The translations under genes were made by a program, and so were the position numbers. Below, piece after piece: positions 20,795-32,299 of a stretch of 64,000 nt of DNA. The notes under the pieces are model-generated. The model was not told the origin of the DNA, did not search any database, and was given only the letters and a program-made list of their open reading frames with translations. The stretch's first letter is position 1; each line of letters starts with the position of its first letter. The stretch covers positions 1-64,000 of the forward strand of contig NZ_CP043476.1 of NCBI RefSeq assembly GCF_009769165.1, given 5' to 3'. This stretch comes from Xanthomonas hyacinthi. GTDB taxonomy: Bacteria; Pseudomonadota; Gammaproteobacteria; Xanthomonadales; Xanthomonadaceae.

Positions 20795-22288
20795 TCAGCC
20801 GGCGTAGAGCGGGCCAATGGCGTGCAAGTGCTTCAAGAAGGTCTGGTAGTGCGCCTGGTATTGCGCGCCGCGTTGCGGATCCGGCTGCGCCGACAGCGCG
20901 GCGGCGTCCTGCTGGTGCTGCAGCACCACCTCGGCCAGGCTGGCCTGGTCGCCCTGCGCATGGCCGTCGGCCCATAGCGCCTGCAGCGCGGCGCCGAATG
21001 CGGCGCCCTCGGCCTGCGCCGGCACGTGCACCGGCAGGCCGAACAGGTCGGCGATCAGCTGCCGCCAGCCGGCGCTCTTGCTGCCGCCGCCGGTGACGTA
21101 GATCGAATCGAACGCCAGCCCGGCGTCGACGAAGGCATCGAAGCCGTTGCGCAGGCTGTAGCTGGCGCCTTCCATCGCCGCGCGGTAGAAATGCGCCGGG
21201 GTGGTGTTGTGCAGGTCCATGCCGGTCATGCAGCCGCGCGCGGCCGGCAGGTTCGGGGTGCGCTCGCCGTTGAAGAACGGCAGCAGCACCAGCCCGCCGG
21301 CGCCGGGCGCGGTGGCGGCGAGCAAGGCCTCGCCCTGCCCGGTCTTGATCCCGAACAGGCGCGCGATGGTCTCGGTGGCCACGGTGCAGTTCATCGTGCA
21401 GATCAGCGGCAGCCAGCCGCCGCTGGACGAGCAGAACGCGGCCCAGCGCGCGGCAGCGTCGACCACCGGCCGATCGGCGTACGCGAACAGCGTGCCGGAG
21501 GTGCCCAGGCTCATCGTCAGCCGCCCCGGCACCACGTTGCCGGTGCCGATCGCGGCCATCATGTTGTCGCCGCCGCCGGTGGCCACGCACACCTCGCGCG
21601 GCAGCCCCAGGGTCTGCGCCGCCGCGGCGGACAGGGCGAAGGTGGTCTCGGTCGGCACCAGCGGCGGCAGCGCCGCGGCCAGGTCGCGCTGCGGGTCGAT
21701 CGCCTGCAGCAGCGGCGCCGACCACTGCCGGCTGCGCACGTCCAGCCAGCCGCTGCCGGAAGCGTCGCCGAACTCGGTGTAGCGCTCGCCGGTCAGCCAG
21801 AAATTGACGTAGTCGTGCGGCAGCAGCACCGAGGTCATGCTGGCGTACGCCTCGCTGCGGTGCTTGCGCGTCCACGGCAGCTTGGAGGCGGTGTAGCCGG
21901 CCAGGATCGGGTTGCCGGCCAGTTCCACGCAGCGCTGTTCGCCGCCGGCGGCCTGCATGATCTCCGCGCACTCGCGCTGGGTGCTGGTATCGCACCACAG
22001 CTTGACCGGCGCGGTGACCTGCCCTTGCGCATCCACCGGCACGAAGCCGTGCTGCTGCCCGGACACCGAGATCGCGCGCACCTGCGCGCGTTGCTCGGAG
22101 GTGAGCGCGGCGAAGCAGGCGACGATGCCGTCGATCCACCACTGCGCCTGCTGCTCGCGGGTGCCGTCGTCGCGGCTGATCAGTTCCAGCGCATGCCCGT
22201 GCGTGGCGACCACGCGGCGGCTGTGCGCATCGTAGGCGAGCAGCTTGACGCTCTGCGTGCCCACGTCCAGGCCGATGTACACACTCAT
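20795..22288 (-). CDS. xylB: Xylulokinase
   Basis: Phosphorylates D-xylulose to xylulose-5-phosphate for the pentose phosphate pathway. The 497-residue FGGY kinase has the N-terminal phosphate loop [16 protein letters not shown] with the catalytic-domain contact, and the ATP-site motifs [13 protein letters not shown] and [11 protein letters not shown]. Its ATG overlaps the GH95 stop (ATGA), tying sugar phosphorylation to polysaccharide trimming. The gene order GH95-xylB-xylA-porter supports a xylose route. Confidence 0.96.
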   Translation of the reverse strand: MSVYIGLDVGTQSVKLLAYDAHSRRVVATHGHALELISRDDGTREQQAQWWIDGIVACFAALTSEQRAQVRAISVSGQQHGFVPVDAQGQVTAPVKLWCDTSTQRECAEIMQAAGGEQRCVELAGNPILAGYTASKLPWTRKHRSEAYASMTSVLLPHDYVNFWLTGERYTEFGDASGSGWLDVRSRQWSAPLLQAIDPQRDLAAALPPLVPTETTFALSAAAAQTLGLPREVCVATGGGDNMMAAIGTGNVVPGRLTMSLGTSGTLFAYADRPVVDAAARWAAFCSSSGGWLPLICTMNCTVATETIARLFGIKTGQGEALLAATAPGAGGLVLLPFFNGERTPNLPAARGCMTGMDLHNTTPAHFYRAAMEGASYSLRNGFDAFVDAGLAFDSIYVTGGGSKSAGWRQLIADLFGLPVHVPAQAEGAAFGAALQALWADGHAQGDQASLAEVVLQHQQDAAALSAQPDPQRGAQYQAHYQTFLKHLHAIGPLYAG

Positions 22289-24687
22289 TGCCGCACCAGC
22301 CGATCGTCGTGCAAACCCAGGTGCATCGTCGCTCCAGGAGAAAGCTCGGCGGCCAGGGTGTGCCCGCCGTAGACCAGAGTGTAGTGTCCGCCGTGCTCGC
22401 TGCTCAGTCGCGCGTGCTGCAGGCGGCCGTCGCGCCAGGCCAGATCGACGCCGGCCGCGCCGCGTACGCGCAGGCCGCGCACCTGCCCCTGCGGCCAGGC
22501 CTGCGGCAGCGCCGGCAGCAACCAGATGCTGTCGCCCCAGCTCTGCAGCAGCATTTCGGTGATGCCGGCGGTGCCGCCGAAGTTGCCGTCGATCTGGAAC
22601 GGCGGATGCGCATCGAACAGGTTCGGATAGGTGCGCTCGGGCGACAGCAGCATCGCCAGAATACGGTGCGCGTGCTCGCCGTCGTGCAGCCGCGCCCACA
22701 GGTTCAGGCGCCAGCCGAGGCCCCAGCCGGTAGCGCTATCACCGCGGAGTTGCAGCGAGCGCCGCGCCGCGGCGGCCAACGCCGGGGTGTCGCGCAGATT
22801 GATCTGGCTGGACGGATGCAGCGCATACAGATGCGAGACATGGCGATGGTGGATTTCCGGGGCCTGCATGTCCCAGTCCTGCTGCCATTCCTGCAGCTGC
22901 CCGGCGCCGCCGATGCGGTCCGGCGGCAGCTGCGTGCGCAGCGCCGCCAGGCGCTCGCCGAAGGCCGCATCCACGCCCAGCAACTCGCCCATTTTGATGC
23001 ACTGCGCAAAAAGATCGCGCAACAATTGCGCGTCCATCGCCGGGCCGGCGCACAGCGCGGCGCCGAACGGATGCCGGTTCTCCGGCGACAGCGACGGGTT
23101 GGTCACCATCGCGCCGGTCTGCGGATCGCGCACCAGGGTGGCGACGAAGAACGCGGCCGCGCCCTTGAACAACGGATAGATGCGCTGCAGATAGGCGCGA
23201 TCGCGGCCATAGTCCCAGCGGTCCCACAGCTGTTGCAGCAGCCAGACGCCGCCCAGCGGCCACAAGCTCCACTTCACGCCGTCGATCGGCCCGGCCTGGC
23301 GCCACAGGTCGGTGTTGTTGTGCACCACCCAGCCCGGCGCGGCGTACATCGCCCGCGCAGTGCGGGCGCCGGTTTCGGCGAGATCGAACAACATGGCTTG
23401 CAGCGGTTCCACGCACTCGTGCAGGGCGTTGGCTTCGCTGGGCCAGTAGTTCATCTCGGTGTTGATGTTGACCGTGTACTTGCTCTCCCACGGCGGCTGC
23501 ATCAGGTCGTTCCAGATGCCTTGCAGGTTGGCCGGCTGGCTGCCCGGCCGCGAACTGCTGATCAGCAGGTAGCGGCCGTACTGGTGGTAGAGCGCGGCCA
23601 GCGCCGGATCGTGGCCGTCGGCGTAGCGGCGCACGCGTTCGTCGGTGGGCAGCTGCGCGGCGGCGCTGCTGCCCAGGTCGATCGCGACCCGGCGGAACAG
23701 GCGCCGGTGTTCGGCCAGATGCCGCTGCAGCAACTGCGCATAGGGCAGCGCCGCGGCCTTGCGCAGCTGCGCGGCGCTGAGCGCGAGCGGATCGCCGCCG
23801 ACGTCGTCGTAGCGCCGGTAGCTGGTGGCCGCGGTCAGCAGCAGCAGCACCTCGTCGGCGCCGTCGATGCGAATCCGCCCGCGTTCGATCCGGGTCGTAC
23901 CGCCAGTGGCGCGCGGCAGCACGCGCAAGGCGAAGCGCAGCCCGCCCTCGATGCCGGCGAAACCGCCATTGCGCCCGGCGAACAGCAGCGCGCCCTGCTC
24001 TTCCGTGACCTCGCCGGCCTGCGGGCTGTCGATGCCGATGCGCAGCGCGATGCGGCCGGGCGTGTCGCAGGACAGGCGCACCACGATGCACTGTTCGGTC
24101 GGCGAGACGAACACCTCGCGGACATGCGTGGCGTCGCCCGAGGCGAAGCGGGTGCTGGCCAGCGCGGTGTCCAGATCGAGTTCGCGCCGATAGCCGTCGA
24201 TGCCGTCGGCACGGTCGTAGTCGAGCAGCAGATCGGCCAGCGGCTGGTACGGCATCTGCTTGCGCGGGCGCGACAGCATCTTCGCGTCGGCCAGCGCCTC
24301 GGCCTCGGCGTAGCGGCCGGCGAAAATCAACGCGCGCACTTGCGGCAACGCCGCCAACGCGTCCGGCGAGGTCGCATCGTAGGGCTGGCCCGCATACAGC
24401 GTGTCTTCGTTCAACTGCAGGCGTTCGTGGGCGATGCCGCCCCACACCATCGCGCCGAGCCGGCCGTTGCCGACCGGCAACGCCTCCACCCATTGCGTGG
24501 CCGGGCGCGGGTACCACAGGGTCAGCGCGGCCGGATCGGCAGGCGCTGCCGCTACCGCAGCGTCGGCCGCCGACGGCGTGCGCTCGGCGGGCGCAGCTGC
24601 GCCCGCCGCGCCCGGCACGGCAAGCCCGGCCACCAGGCCGCCGCCGATCGCCTTGCACAGTGCGCGGCGGGTCAGCGCGATGCTCAC
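22285..24687 (-). CDS. GH95 alpha-L-fucosidase, Tat-exported
   Basis: An 800-residue glycoside hydrolase family 95 enzyme, expected to remove terminal alpha-1,2-fucose from xyloglucan side chains. It starts at GTG 24687 with a clear twin-arginine signal ([13 protein letters not shown] then a hydrophobic run), so it should fold in the cytosol and be exported to the periplasm by Tat. Family motifs are [61 protein letters not shown] and [10 protein letters not shown]. Family GH95 also contains alpha-L-galactosidases. Its place beside GH31 and GH35 favours xyloglucan. It overlaps xylB by four bases. Confidence 0.93.
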   Translation of the reverse strand: MSIALTRRALCKAIGGGLVAGLAVPGAAGAAAPAERTPSAADAAVAAAPADPAALTLWYPRPATQWVEALPVGNGRLGAMVWGGIAHERLQLNEDTLYAGQPYDATSPDALAALPQVRALIFAGRYAEAEALADAKMLSRPRKQMPYQPLADLLLDYDRADGIDGYRRELDLDTALASTRFASGDATHVREVFVSPTEQCIVVRLSCDTPGRIALRIGIDSPQAGEVTEEQGALLFAGRNGGFAGIEGGLRFALRVLPRATGGTTRIERGRIRIDGADEVLLLLTAATSYRRYDDVGGDPLALSAAQLRKAAALPYAQLLQRHLAEHRRLFRRVAIDLGSSAAAQLPTDERVRRYADGHDPALAALYHQYGRYLLISSSRPGSQPANLQGIWNDLMQPPWESKYTVNINTEMNYWPSEANALHECVEPLQAMLFDLAETGARTARAMYAAPGWVVHNNTDLWRQAGPIDGVKWSLWPLGGVWLLQQLWDRWDYGRDRAYLQRIYPLFKGAAAFFVATLVRDPQTGAMVTNPSLSPENRHPFGAALCAGPAMDAQLLRDLFAQCIKMGELLGVDAAFGERLAALRTQLPPDRIGGAGQLQEWQQDWDMQAPEIHHRHVSHLYALHPSSQINLRDTPALAAAARRSLQLRGDSATGWGLGWRLNLWARLHDGEHAHRILAMLLSPERTYPNLFDAHPPFQIDGNFGGTAGITEMLLQSWGDSIWLLPALPQAWPQGQVRGLRVRGAAGVDLAWRDGRLQHARLSSEHGGHYTLVYGGHTLAAELSPGATMHLGLHDDRLVRQ

Positions 24688-24724
24688 CCTGCGTCCCCGC
24701 GCGGATTGGCGTACGCCGCGGCCA

Positions 24725-27628
24725 TCACTTCGCCTTGCCGTCCTTGCGCTTGACGCCCTTCGCCGCCTTGCGCGCCACGCTCAGGCGCTTGCCGCTGTAC
24801 TGCACGCTGCTGTCGGCCTTGGGCTCCAGCGCACCGGTTTCCTCACGCACACCATCGACGAAGCGCACGTTGATGCTGCGCTTGGCCAGCATGCCCGGCC
24901 AGTTGCCCTCGCGCGCGCCGATGGTCAGCACGCCCTTGGCCTGGTTCCAGCGCAGCGGAATGCGGCTGAATTCGCCCTTCTCGTAGCCATAGCCCTTGCC
25001 GTCGTCCTCGTACAGCGAGAACTGGCCGTCGGCGCCGGTGTAGACGACCACAGTCAGCGGCGCGTTCGGCACCTCGTCCACGTATTGCTGCACGGTGGTG
25101 GTGGGCACGATGGACCCGGCGCGCACGAACAGCGGCATGCGCTGCAGCGGCGCGGCGGCGTCGATGCTCTGGCCGCCGTCGTAGCGCTTGCCGCTGTTGA
25201 AGTCGATCCACGAGGTCCCGGCCGGCAGGTAGACCTGACGCGAGGTGGCACCGAAACGGGTCACCGGGGCGACCAGGAAGGCCGGCCCGAACAGGTACTC
25301 GTCGTTGAGGTCGATGACCTTGGGATCGTGCGGGAAGTCCATCGGCAGGCCGCGCATCATGCTGCCGTCGCGATGGTAGGTGTCGCCGGCGAGCGTGTAG
25401 ATGTACGGCAGCAGCGCATACCGCAGGCGGCTGTAGTAGGCCATGCTGGCGTAGTACGGCGTGCCTTCCGGGGCGATGTTCCAGATCTCGCGGAACGGGA
25501 ACTGGCCGTGCGAGCGGAACAGCGGCACGAACGCGCCGAACTGGAACCAGCGCGTGTTGAGTTCGCGCCATTCGGTCTGGTGCGCCGGGTCCTGGTCCTC
25601 GTAGCGCTTCTCCACCGCGAAGCCGCCGATGTCGAAGGTCCAGTTCGGCAGGCCGGACATGGAGACGTTGACGCCGGCGGAGATCTGGTCGCGCATGTCG
25701 TCCCAGCGCGAGACGATGTCGCCGCTCCACACCGCCACCGCATTGCGCTGGGTGCCGGCATAGCCCTTGCGCGAGAGGATGAACACGCGCTTGCCGTCGG
25801 CGGCGCGGTCGCCGGCGTAGACGCCATGGGTGTGCGGCAACGGATAGGAATTGAAGAACTCGGTGGACGGGCCCAGCGCGGTCGGCGTGGTGCGCGCCTT
25901 GCGCTCGCCGATGTCCAGGTTGGAATGCACGTCCGGCTCGTCGGCGTCCATCCACCACGCATCGAAGCCCTTGCTGTTGAGCTTTTCGTTGATCTGCCGC
26001 CAGTAGATCGCCTGCGCGTCGGCCGAGTACGGGTCGTAGAACGAGTTCTTGTAGCCCTTGCCGATCCAGTCCAGCTCGCCGACCTCGACGTTGCGCTTGT
26101 ACATGTGCCCGGCGGCGTCGAGTTCCTTGTAGTTGGCGGTGGTCGGATAGAACTTCGGCCAGATCGAGATCATGATCTGCGCGTGCAGGTCGTGCACCGA
26201 CTTGACCATGCCGTCCGGATCGGGGAAGTGCGCCTTGTCGAAGTCGTGCGAGCCCCACGCGTCCTGCGGCCAGTACGACCAGTCGAGCACGATGTTGTCG
26301 ATCGGCAGCTTGCGCTTGCGGTACTCGGCCAGCGCGCCGAGCAGTTCGTCCTGGCTCTTGTAGCGCTCGCGGCTCTGCCAGAAACCGTAGGCCCACTTCG
26401 GCAGCAGCACCGCCTTGCCAGTCAGTTCGCGGTAGCCGGCGATGACCTGGTCGGCATCGGCGCCGGCGACGAAGTAGTAGTCGATCATCTGCCCGGCCTC
26501 GGACCACAGCGACAGGTCCCTGGCCTCGGCCGCCGGCAGCGGGTCGCGGTGCAGCAGCGCGATGTAGCTGGGGTCGATCAGGTCCCACTCGACCTTGATC
26601 GTGTGGCGCTGGCCCGGTTGCAGCGCCAGGGTGAACTCGTTGTGCCACGGGTTCCAGTTCTGGCGCCAGCGGTCGACCACCAGCTTGTCGTCGACCCACA
26701 GCTTGGCGTACTCGCTGGCGTACAGCGAGAAGCTGTGCTCGCCGCCGCGCATGGCCTCGATCTCGCCTTCCCAGCTGACCTGCATGCGGCGCTTGTCGCT
26801 GGGCTTGGCCTTGTCCGGATACTTGGCCAGATCCTTGAGGTACTGGTAATTGAGTTCCTTCTCGCGGCGCTCCAGCACCTGCTTGCCGTTGACCGAATAG
26901 CGCGCGGTCAGCGCACCCGGCTTGCCCTTGGCGTCGTACAGTTTCAGCGAGGCCGGCAGCGGCTGCAGGCCGCGCGGGTCGCCCATGCGGGTGATCGAGT
27001 TGTTGTCCCACAGGATGCCGTAGTTGCGGCTGGAGACCAGGTACGGCACCGCCAGGTCGATATTGCTCTGCAGCAGCTCGACGTTGCGGCCCTTCTGGTT
27101 CATCCAGCCCTGCTGGTGCTGGCCGAAACCGTAGAAGGCCTCGTCGTCGGGCGAGGCGAAACGCTGGCGCGTGCTCAGGTAGGATTTGCCCTCCACCTTC
27201 AGCGGCGCGAAGCTGCGCCCGCCGGCCACTTCCGCCAGCAGCGGCTTGCCGGCGGCATCGGCGAAACTGACATGGCCATCGACCGTGGACACCTGCGCGG
27301 TGACCTTGGCGGTCCTGATCCGCACCGTGTCGCCCTGCTCGTCGAACTGGTACGCGGTATCGCCCTGCACCGGCACCGGCACCCGCATCAGGCTCGGGGT
27401 GCGCTTGAAGTCGCCGTCCGGATCGGCGCTGATGCGGATGATGCCGCTGTCCACCACCTGCAGGCGCACCGGCGCCGCCCCCCTGGCGCTGGGATGCACG
27501 GTGACGCCGTCGGCGTCCTGCTTCACTTCCTGCGCATTCGCGCCGGCGGCGAGCACGGCCAGCGCCAAGGCCAGCAAGTACGGCAGCGGCTTCAGCGCCA
27601 GGCGGACGCGGCGGTTCGCGTTGTGCAT
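24725..27628 (-). CDS. GH31 alpha-xylosidase with PA14 insert
   Basis: A 967-residue retaining glycosidase expected to release alpha-1,6-xylose from the non-reducing end of xyloglucan oligosaccharides. A Sec signal ends near ANAQ. An N-terminal beta-sandwich follows. A PA14-type domain (about residues 225-385, with YAKLWVDDKLVVDRW) is inserted, as in Cellvibrio japonicus Xyl31A. In the barrel the nucleophile is the Asp of WWMDADEPD and the acid/base is the Asp of WSGDIVSRWDD. A basic Lys/Arg tail ends it. ATG 27628 is preferred over a GTG six bases upstream because GAGGGAG sits just before it. It lies 37 bases upstream of GH95 in the same transcript. Confidence 0.95.
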   Translation of the reverse strand: MHNANRRVRLALKPLPYLLALALAVLAAGANAQEVKQDADGVTVHPSARGAAPVRLQVVDSGIIRISADPDGDFKRTPSLMRVPVPVQGDTAYQFDEQGDTVRIRTAKVTAQVSTVDGHVSFADAAGKPLLAEVAGGRSFAPLKVEGKSYLSTRQRFASPDDEAFYGFGQHQQGWMNQKGRNVELLQSNIDLAVPYLVSSRNYGILWDNNSITRMGDPRGLQPLPASLKLYDAKGKPGALTARYSVNGKQVLERREKELNYQYLKDLAKYPDKAKPSDKRRMQVSWEGEIEAMRGGEHSFSLYASEYAKLWVDDKLVVDRWRQNWNPWHNEFTLALQPGQRHTIKVEWDLIDPSYIALLHRDPLPAAEARDLSLWSEAGQMIDYYFVAGADADQVIAGYRELTGKAVLLPKWAYGFWQSRERYKSQDELLGALAEYRKRKLPIDNIVLDWSYWPQDAWGSHDFDKAHFPDPDGMVKSVHDLHAQIMISIWPKFYPTTANYKELDAAGHMYKRNVEVGELDWIGKGYKNSFYDPYSADAQAIYWRQINEKLNSKGFDAWWMDADEPDVHSNLDIGERKARTTPTALGPSTEFFNSYPLPHTHGVYAGDRAADGKRVFILSRKGYAGTQRNAVAVWSGDIVSRWDDMRDQISAGVNVSMSGLPNWTFDIGGFAVEKRYEDQDPAHQTEWRELNTRWFQFGAFVPLFRSHGQFPFREIWNIAPEGTPYYASMAYYSRLRYALLPYIYTLAGDTYHRDGSMMRGLPMDFPHDPKVIDLNDEYLFGPAFLVAPVTRFGATSRQVYLPAGTSWIDFNSGKRYDGGQSIDAAAPLQRMPLFVRAGSIVPTTTVQQYVDEVPNAPLTVVVYTGADGQFSLYEDDGKGYGYEKGEFSRIPLRWNQAKGVLTIGAREGNWPGMLAKRSINVRFVDGVREETGALEPKADSSVQYSGKRLSVARKAAKGVKRKDGKAK

Positions 27629-27680
27629 GTTCACTCCCTCAGTGGCGGTGACGGCGCCGCACGCTGGCGGCGCCCAGGTG

Positions 27681-29402
27681 TCAGTAGGTGGCCAGCTTGA
27701 TCTTCAGCACTTGCGGCAGGTCGGAGAAATTGACGCCGTAGTCGGTCTGATCGCCGTTCCAGTTGCGCTGGAACCGCCACTGCGTGTCATCGTAGAAGCC
27801 TTGCTCGACCCGGTCATAGACCATGTTGGCGGTCGCGGCGCTGGCCGGGTGCAGGGTCACCCGCACGTGGTAGCCGGTGACCAGGAATTCGTCCGGACCC
27901 AGTTCGGCGATCAGCGCCGCACCGCGCGGCTCGGGGTTGCCGGGCGGCGTGCCCTTGAACCAGAACTGCGGCACGCCGTAGGTGATGGTCGCGCTCCAGC
28001 GTGCGTTGAGGCGCAGTTCCTGCACCGGCTGGCCGGGTTCCTCGGCGGTGCCGTGCAGCTTGCCTTCGGAGGCGGCCTTGGCGAACGCGCGCATGCCCAG
28101 ACTCACCGCCTTGAAGCCCAGCGCGAACGGCGCCAGGGTCGGCTCGTCGACCTTCTTGGCGCCCAGCGGCCAGTTGGAATAACCGCTGTAGTCGATGCCG
28201 AACGTCGACCAGCCGATGCCGTCGTGGCCGAGCGCGGCGTACAGGTAGCGCGCGTACTCGGGGCGGTTGCCGGTCTCGGCCACGAACAGCGGGTTGTCCG
28301 CCCGCGCATAGCGCTCGAGCACGGTGACGTACGGCGTGTAGTCGGGCAGGTAGATGTCCGGCGCCAGCAGGTCGATGTGCGGCGCGGCCGCCTTCCACAC
28401 GTCGAGCACGTTGTCGGTGGGGCCGCCGCTGGCGTACTGGCCCGGCTGGCCGGGATTGAACGGGCCGCGCAGCGCCGCGTTGACGTACATCGGCAGCGGG
28501 TACTCGGCCTTGCCGGCCGCGGCCACCTGGTCGATGAAGCGGCCGATATGCCAGGCGTGGAAGAACTCGTCGGCGTCGGCGCCGAACACCTGCGCCCAGC
28601 TGCCGGGGGGCTTGCCCAGCTTCTGCAGCAGCGCTTCGGGCACCGGACCGTCGAAGGCCTGCTGCGCCAGCGGCGAGAAATCGCGCACGCTGCCATAGGT
28701 GCCCGGCTCGTTCTCCGGCTGCACCATGATCACGGTGCGCTGCGGGTCGGCCTGCTTGAGGTGCTTCATGAAGGCGACGAAGGCCTTGCGGTCGGCCTCC
28801 AGCGTGGCCGGCGCCAGCGGCGACAGCGAGCCGAGCGCCTTGCCGTCGCGGGTGATGACTCGGGGGAAGCGCGTGTTGTCGGTCTTGACCCAGTGCGGCG
28901 TGTAGGCCGGGCCGTTGTTCTTCCAGGTGCCGAACCACAGCAACACCAGCCGTACCTTGTGCTCGCGCGCCTGCGCCAGCAGCGTGTCGACGAAGGAGAA
29001 ATCGAACTTGCCTTCCTCCGGTTCCACCTGCTCCCAGGCGATCGGCACCTGCACGCTGTTGGGACCGAGGAACTGCATCGCCGGCCACACCTGCTGCAGC
29101 GCGACCGGATAGTTGCTGGAATTGTTGACCTGCGCGCCGAGGATCAGGAACGGCGCGCCATCCACCAGCAGCGTGTGCTTGCCATCCGTGCTGAGCAGTT
29201 GCGGGATCGGCGCCGGCGTCGCCGCCGCCGCTGCGGCGCTGGCCTGGCCCGCAGCGGGTTTGGCGGCGCCGCGCTTGGCCGCGTCGGCGCCGGGCGGCGC
29301 CTGCTCCGGCACGCATGCGGCCAGGCCGAAGGCGAGCGCCGTGGCCAGCAGCGGGCGCCAGTGGCGGCGTGCGAGGAACGTGCGCGAAGCGAGGGAAGGC
29401 AT
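27681..29402 (-). CDS. GH35 beta-galactosidase lipoprotein
   Basis: A 573-residue GH35 enzyme like Cellvibrio japonicus Bgl35A, expected to remove beta-1,2-galactose from xyloglucan side chains. The N-terminus has a lipobox LAAC followed by Val, so it is probably an outer-membrane lipoprotein facing the periplasm. A low-complexity Ala/Pro linker (about 35-75) precedes the barrel. The acid/base is the second Glu of QPENEPG and the nucleophile the Glu of [14 protein letters not shown]-terminal beta domain completes it. The start at 29402 places the signal peptide correctly; the longer frame upstream lacks signal character. It follows the TonB receptor by 173 bases. Confidence 0.92.
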   Translation of the reverse strand: MPSLASRTFLARRHWRPLLATALAFGLAACVPEQAPPGADAAKRGAAKPAAGQASAAAAAATPAPIPQLLSTDGKHTLLVDGAPFLILGAQVNNSSNYPVALQQVWPAMQFLGPNSVQVPIAWEQVEPEEGKFDFSFVDTLLAQAREHKVRLVLLWFGTWKNNGPAYTPHWVKTDNTRFPRVITRDGKALGSLSPLAPATLEADRKAFVAFMKHLKQADPQRTVIMVQPENEPGTYGSVRDFSPLAQQAFDGPVPEALLQKLGKPPGSWAQVFGADADEFFHAWHIGRFIDQVAAAGKAEYPLPMYVNAALRGPFNPGQPGQYASGGPTDNVLDVWKAAAPHIDLLAPDIYLPDYTPYVTVLERYARADNPLFVAETGNRPEYARYLYAALGHDGIGWSTFGIDYSGYSNWPLGAKKVDEPTLAPFALGFKAVSLGMRAFAKAASEGKLHGTAEEPGQPVQELRLNARWSATITYGVPQFWFKGTPPGNPEPRGAALIAELGPDEFLVTGYHVRVTLHPASAATANMVYDRVEQGFYDDTQWRFQRNWNGDQTDYGVNFSDLPQVLKIKLATY

Positions 29403-29575
29403 GCGGATAGGACTCCGTGTCGCCAGGGATCGGTTCTGAAGGGGGAAACGGGCAACTGCTCGCGGTTGACCAGGCGAACTGCTCGCGGTCGCGCAGCGCA
29501 CCGTCTTCGTAGGCATTGGAGACGCGACCCACAAGGTCGAATGGATCGATCGTCAGCGACGCCATTGCGCCGTGC

Positions 29576-32299
29576 TCAGAAGCTGGCGCGCAGGGTCAGG
29601 CCGTAGCGACGGTCGTTGATGACGAAGTCGCGGTAGCGCGATTCCACGCCCAGATAGCTCTCGTTGCGGGTATCGAGCAGGTTGACCCCGTCCACCGATA
29701 CCGACCACACGTCGTCGATGTTGTAGCGCACCGAGGCGTCCAGCTGGCCGAAGCCCTTGTTGTAGACCGGCAGGTTGCCGGTGCCATTGCCGGCGGTGGT
29801 CACCAGCCAGTCGCTGCGCCAGTTGTAGGCCACGCGCGCCTGGAAGCGCGACATCTCGTAGCTGAGGATCAGGTTGTAGCTGTTCTTGGACAACCCCTGC
29901 AACGGCACCGTCAGCGCCTGGCCGTTGGTGTCGGTGGCGGTCGGGCTCGGTGCCTCGCTGTCCACGTAGGTGTAGTTGGCCTGCAGGCCGAAGCCGCTCA
30001 GCCAGCCCGGCAGGAAGTCGAAGAACTGGGTATAGCCCAGCTCCGCGCCCTTGATCCTGCCGTCCTTGCCGTTGACTGGGCGGGTGACCTCCCAGGTCTG
30101 GCCGCCATAGACTTCCTCGAACACCGCATCGGCGATGAAGCCGTCGACCTTCTTGTAGAACACCGTGCCATACATCATCGAGCCCTTGCCGAAGTACCAC
30201 TCCAGCGCGGTGTCGAACTGGTCGGCCTTCATCGGCGCCAGGTCCGGATTGCCTGCCGAGCCGGTGCGGCGGGTGGTGCCGTCGTTGCCGCTGGCGGTGC
30301 CCAGGCTCAGGTTCGGATTGAGTTCGTTGAGGTCCGGACGCGCGATGCCGCGCGAGGCGGCGAAGCGCCACTGCAGCGTGTCGCTGAGCATCCAGCGCAG
30401 GTTCAAGCTCGGCAGCACGTCGGTGTAGGTCTGCTGCACGTCCACCGGCAGCAGGCCGCCGCCCTCGGCATCGGTGCCGGTGCGCACGCCCTGCGAATCG
30501 ACCTTGGTGCGCACGATGCGCAGGCCGATGTTGCCGTCGAACGGAACCGCGCCGCTGTCCACGCCGAAGCGCAGCACGCCGTAGGCGGCGTAGGTCTTCT
30601 CGCCCTGGCCGTTGATGTTGTTCGGCGCGAAGCGCAGCGGATCGGCGCCGAACAGCGCCAGGGTCTGCGCGTAATTGCCGACCAGCGCGTTGGACGGGGT
30701 CAGCCTGGGGCCGAAGGTCTGCGAATCGCCGCGGAAGAAATCGGTGATCGGATTCTGCATCAGCTGCGCGTCGGGATACTGCGAGAACGGCGCGCCCAGG
30801 TACATGTAGCGCCACACGTTGCCCTTGTTCTGCGCATCGCGGTCGGTATAGCGCACGCCGGCCTTGAAGCTGCGCGCGAAACTGTCGTCGAACGCCAGGT
30901 CCATGTCGCTGCGCCAGGCGAACTCGGTGGCCTCGTTGTCGTCCTGGTTGTCCAGGTGGAACTTCCAGCCGCTGTAGTTGGCCTGGTCGGCCAGGTAGCC
31001 CGGGTTGCCGGCGGCATCGCTCACCGACAGGCGCGGCAGGTCGCCGCGGAAGTCGATGGTGTACCGCGGCGTGGTGTCCATGCCGGTGCCGAGGATGTAG
31101 CGCGTGCCCTTGGTGGTGGCATCGATGTACTGGAAATCGGTGCTCAAGGTCAGGTTCGGCGACAGCGTCCACTTGGCGCCCAGCGCGTAGTCGGTGGTCA
31201 CCGAATGGCGCTCGGTCAGGCTGGTGTTGGAATCGGCCGGAGTGTTCTGGAAGGTGCCGCTGACGAACTCGTTGCGGTCGTTGACCACGATGTCGTCGTC
31301 GCCCTGCATCGGGTTCTGCCCGCTGTAGGCGAAGAACGAATAGTCGTGCCAGCGGAAATCGTAGTCCGAACGCAGCACCTGCGCGGTGACCTCGACGTCC
31401 TCGTTCGGCCGCCACTGCAGCGCGAACGCGCCGGTCTTGCGCTTGCGCTCGCCGACCGTGGTATTGGTGCCGGCGCCGTGCGGCACCGAGATGCCCTGCC
31501 CTTCGTAGCCCGGCAGATCGGTCTGCGTGTACCACGGCTCAATGGAGATGGTGTCCTGGCGGAACGGGCTGGTCTGCTGCGAGTAGTTCAGCAGCAGGCC
31601 GATCTCGCCGATGCCGGTCTGCCAGCGGTCGCTGTACATGCCCGAGAACGCCGGCTTGCTGTCGTCGGCCAGGTCGTAGTGGTTGTACTGCACGCTGCCG
31701 GCGATCTTGCGCCCGTCGTAGTCGAACGGCAGGCGCGTGCGCAGGTCGACGGTGCCGCCCAGGCCGCCTTCGATCATGTCCGCGGACGGGTTCTTGTAGA
31801 CGTTGACGCCGGCCAGCAGTTCGGCCGACACGTCTTCGAAGCTCAGCCCGCGGCCGTCGTTGGCGGTGAAGATGTCGCGGCCGTTGAGCTCGGTGCGGAC
31901 CTGGGTCAGGCCGCGGATCGCGATGCTGCTGCCCTCGCCGTAGTTGCGCGCGATCTGCACGCCGGAAATGCGCTGCAGCGCCTCGGCGACGTTGTTGTCG
32001 GGCAGCTTGCCGATGTCCTCGGCCACGATCGAGTCGACGATCTGCTCGGCATTCTGCTTGACCAGCTGCGCCTTGGTCACGCTGCTGCGGGTGCCGCTGA
32101 CCTGCACCGTATCCAGCTGCGTGGTGGCAGCGTCGGCCGGCGCAGGCTGGGCCTGCTGGGCCTGCGCGGCGGACGCGGCGAGCAGCGCGGCGACGGCCAG
32201 GAACATGGCGGAACGGCGCACGCCGCGATCGGAAACAAGACGGGTAGAACGGAGCGCCACGGTCCGCTGTTGCGGACAATGGCTATGAGGCGCTGACAT
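29576..32299 (-). CDS. TonB-dependent receptor of the xyloglucan locus
   Basis: A 907-residue outer-membrane active transporter. A long signal region ends at AAQAQ. The plug domain (about 65-200) begins with a TonB-box-like DTVQVSG and includes LPDNNVAEALQRISGV and SIAIRGL. The barrel runs to a C-terminal Phe (LTLRASF), the usual outer-membrane assembly signal. It shows the features of the large Xanthomonas/Caulobacter carbohydrate receptors with no SusD partner. As the first gene of the GH35-GH31-GH95 block it is expected to import xyloglucan oligosaccharides. The ATG has GGGAGGGAA upstream. Substrate is inferred from its neighbours. Confidence 0.92.
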   Translation of the reverse strand: MSAPHSHCPQQRTVALRSTRLVSDRGVRRSAMFLAVAALLAASAAQAQQAQPAPADAATTQLDTVQVSGTRSSVTKAQLVKQNAEQIVDSIVAEDIGKLPDNNVAEALQRISGVQIARNYGEGSSIAIRGLTQVRTELNGRDIFTANDGRGLSFEDVSAELLAGVNVYKNPSADMIEGGLGGTVDLRTRLPFDYDGRKIAGSVQYNHYDLADDSKPAFSGMYSDRWQTGIGEIGLLLNYSQQTSPFRQDTISIEPWYTQTDLPGYEGQGISVPHGAGTNTTVGERKRKTGAFALQWRPNEDVEVTAQVLRSDYDFRWHDYSFFAYSGQNPMQGDDDIVVNDRNEFVSGTFQNTPADSNTSLTERHSVTTDYALGAKWTLSPNLTLSTDFQYIDATTKGTRYILGTGMDTTPRYTIDFRGDLPRLSVSDAAGNPGYLADQANYSGWKFHLDNQDDNEATEFAWRSDMDLAFDDSFARSFKAGVRYTDRDAQNKGNVWRYMYLGAPFSQYPDAQLMQNPITDFFRGDSQTFGPRLTPSNALVGNYAQTLALFGADPLRFAPNNINGQGEKTYAAYGVLRFGVDSGAVPFDGNIGLRIVRTKVDSQGVRTGTDAEGGGLLPVDVQQTYTDVLPSLNLRWMLSDTLQWRFAASRGIARPDLNELNPNLSLGTASGNDGTTRRTGSAGNPDLAPMKADQFDTALEWYFGKGSMMYGTVFYKKVDGFIADAVFEEVYGGQTWEVTRPVNGKDGRIKGAELGYTQFFDFLPGWLSGFGLQANYTYVDSEAPSPTATDTNGQALTVPLQGLSKNSYNLILSYEMSRFQARVAYNWRSDWLVTTAGNGTGNLPVYNKGFGQLDASVRYNIDDVWSVSVDGVNLLDTRNESYLGVESRYRDFVINDRRYGLTLRASF

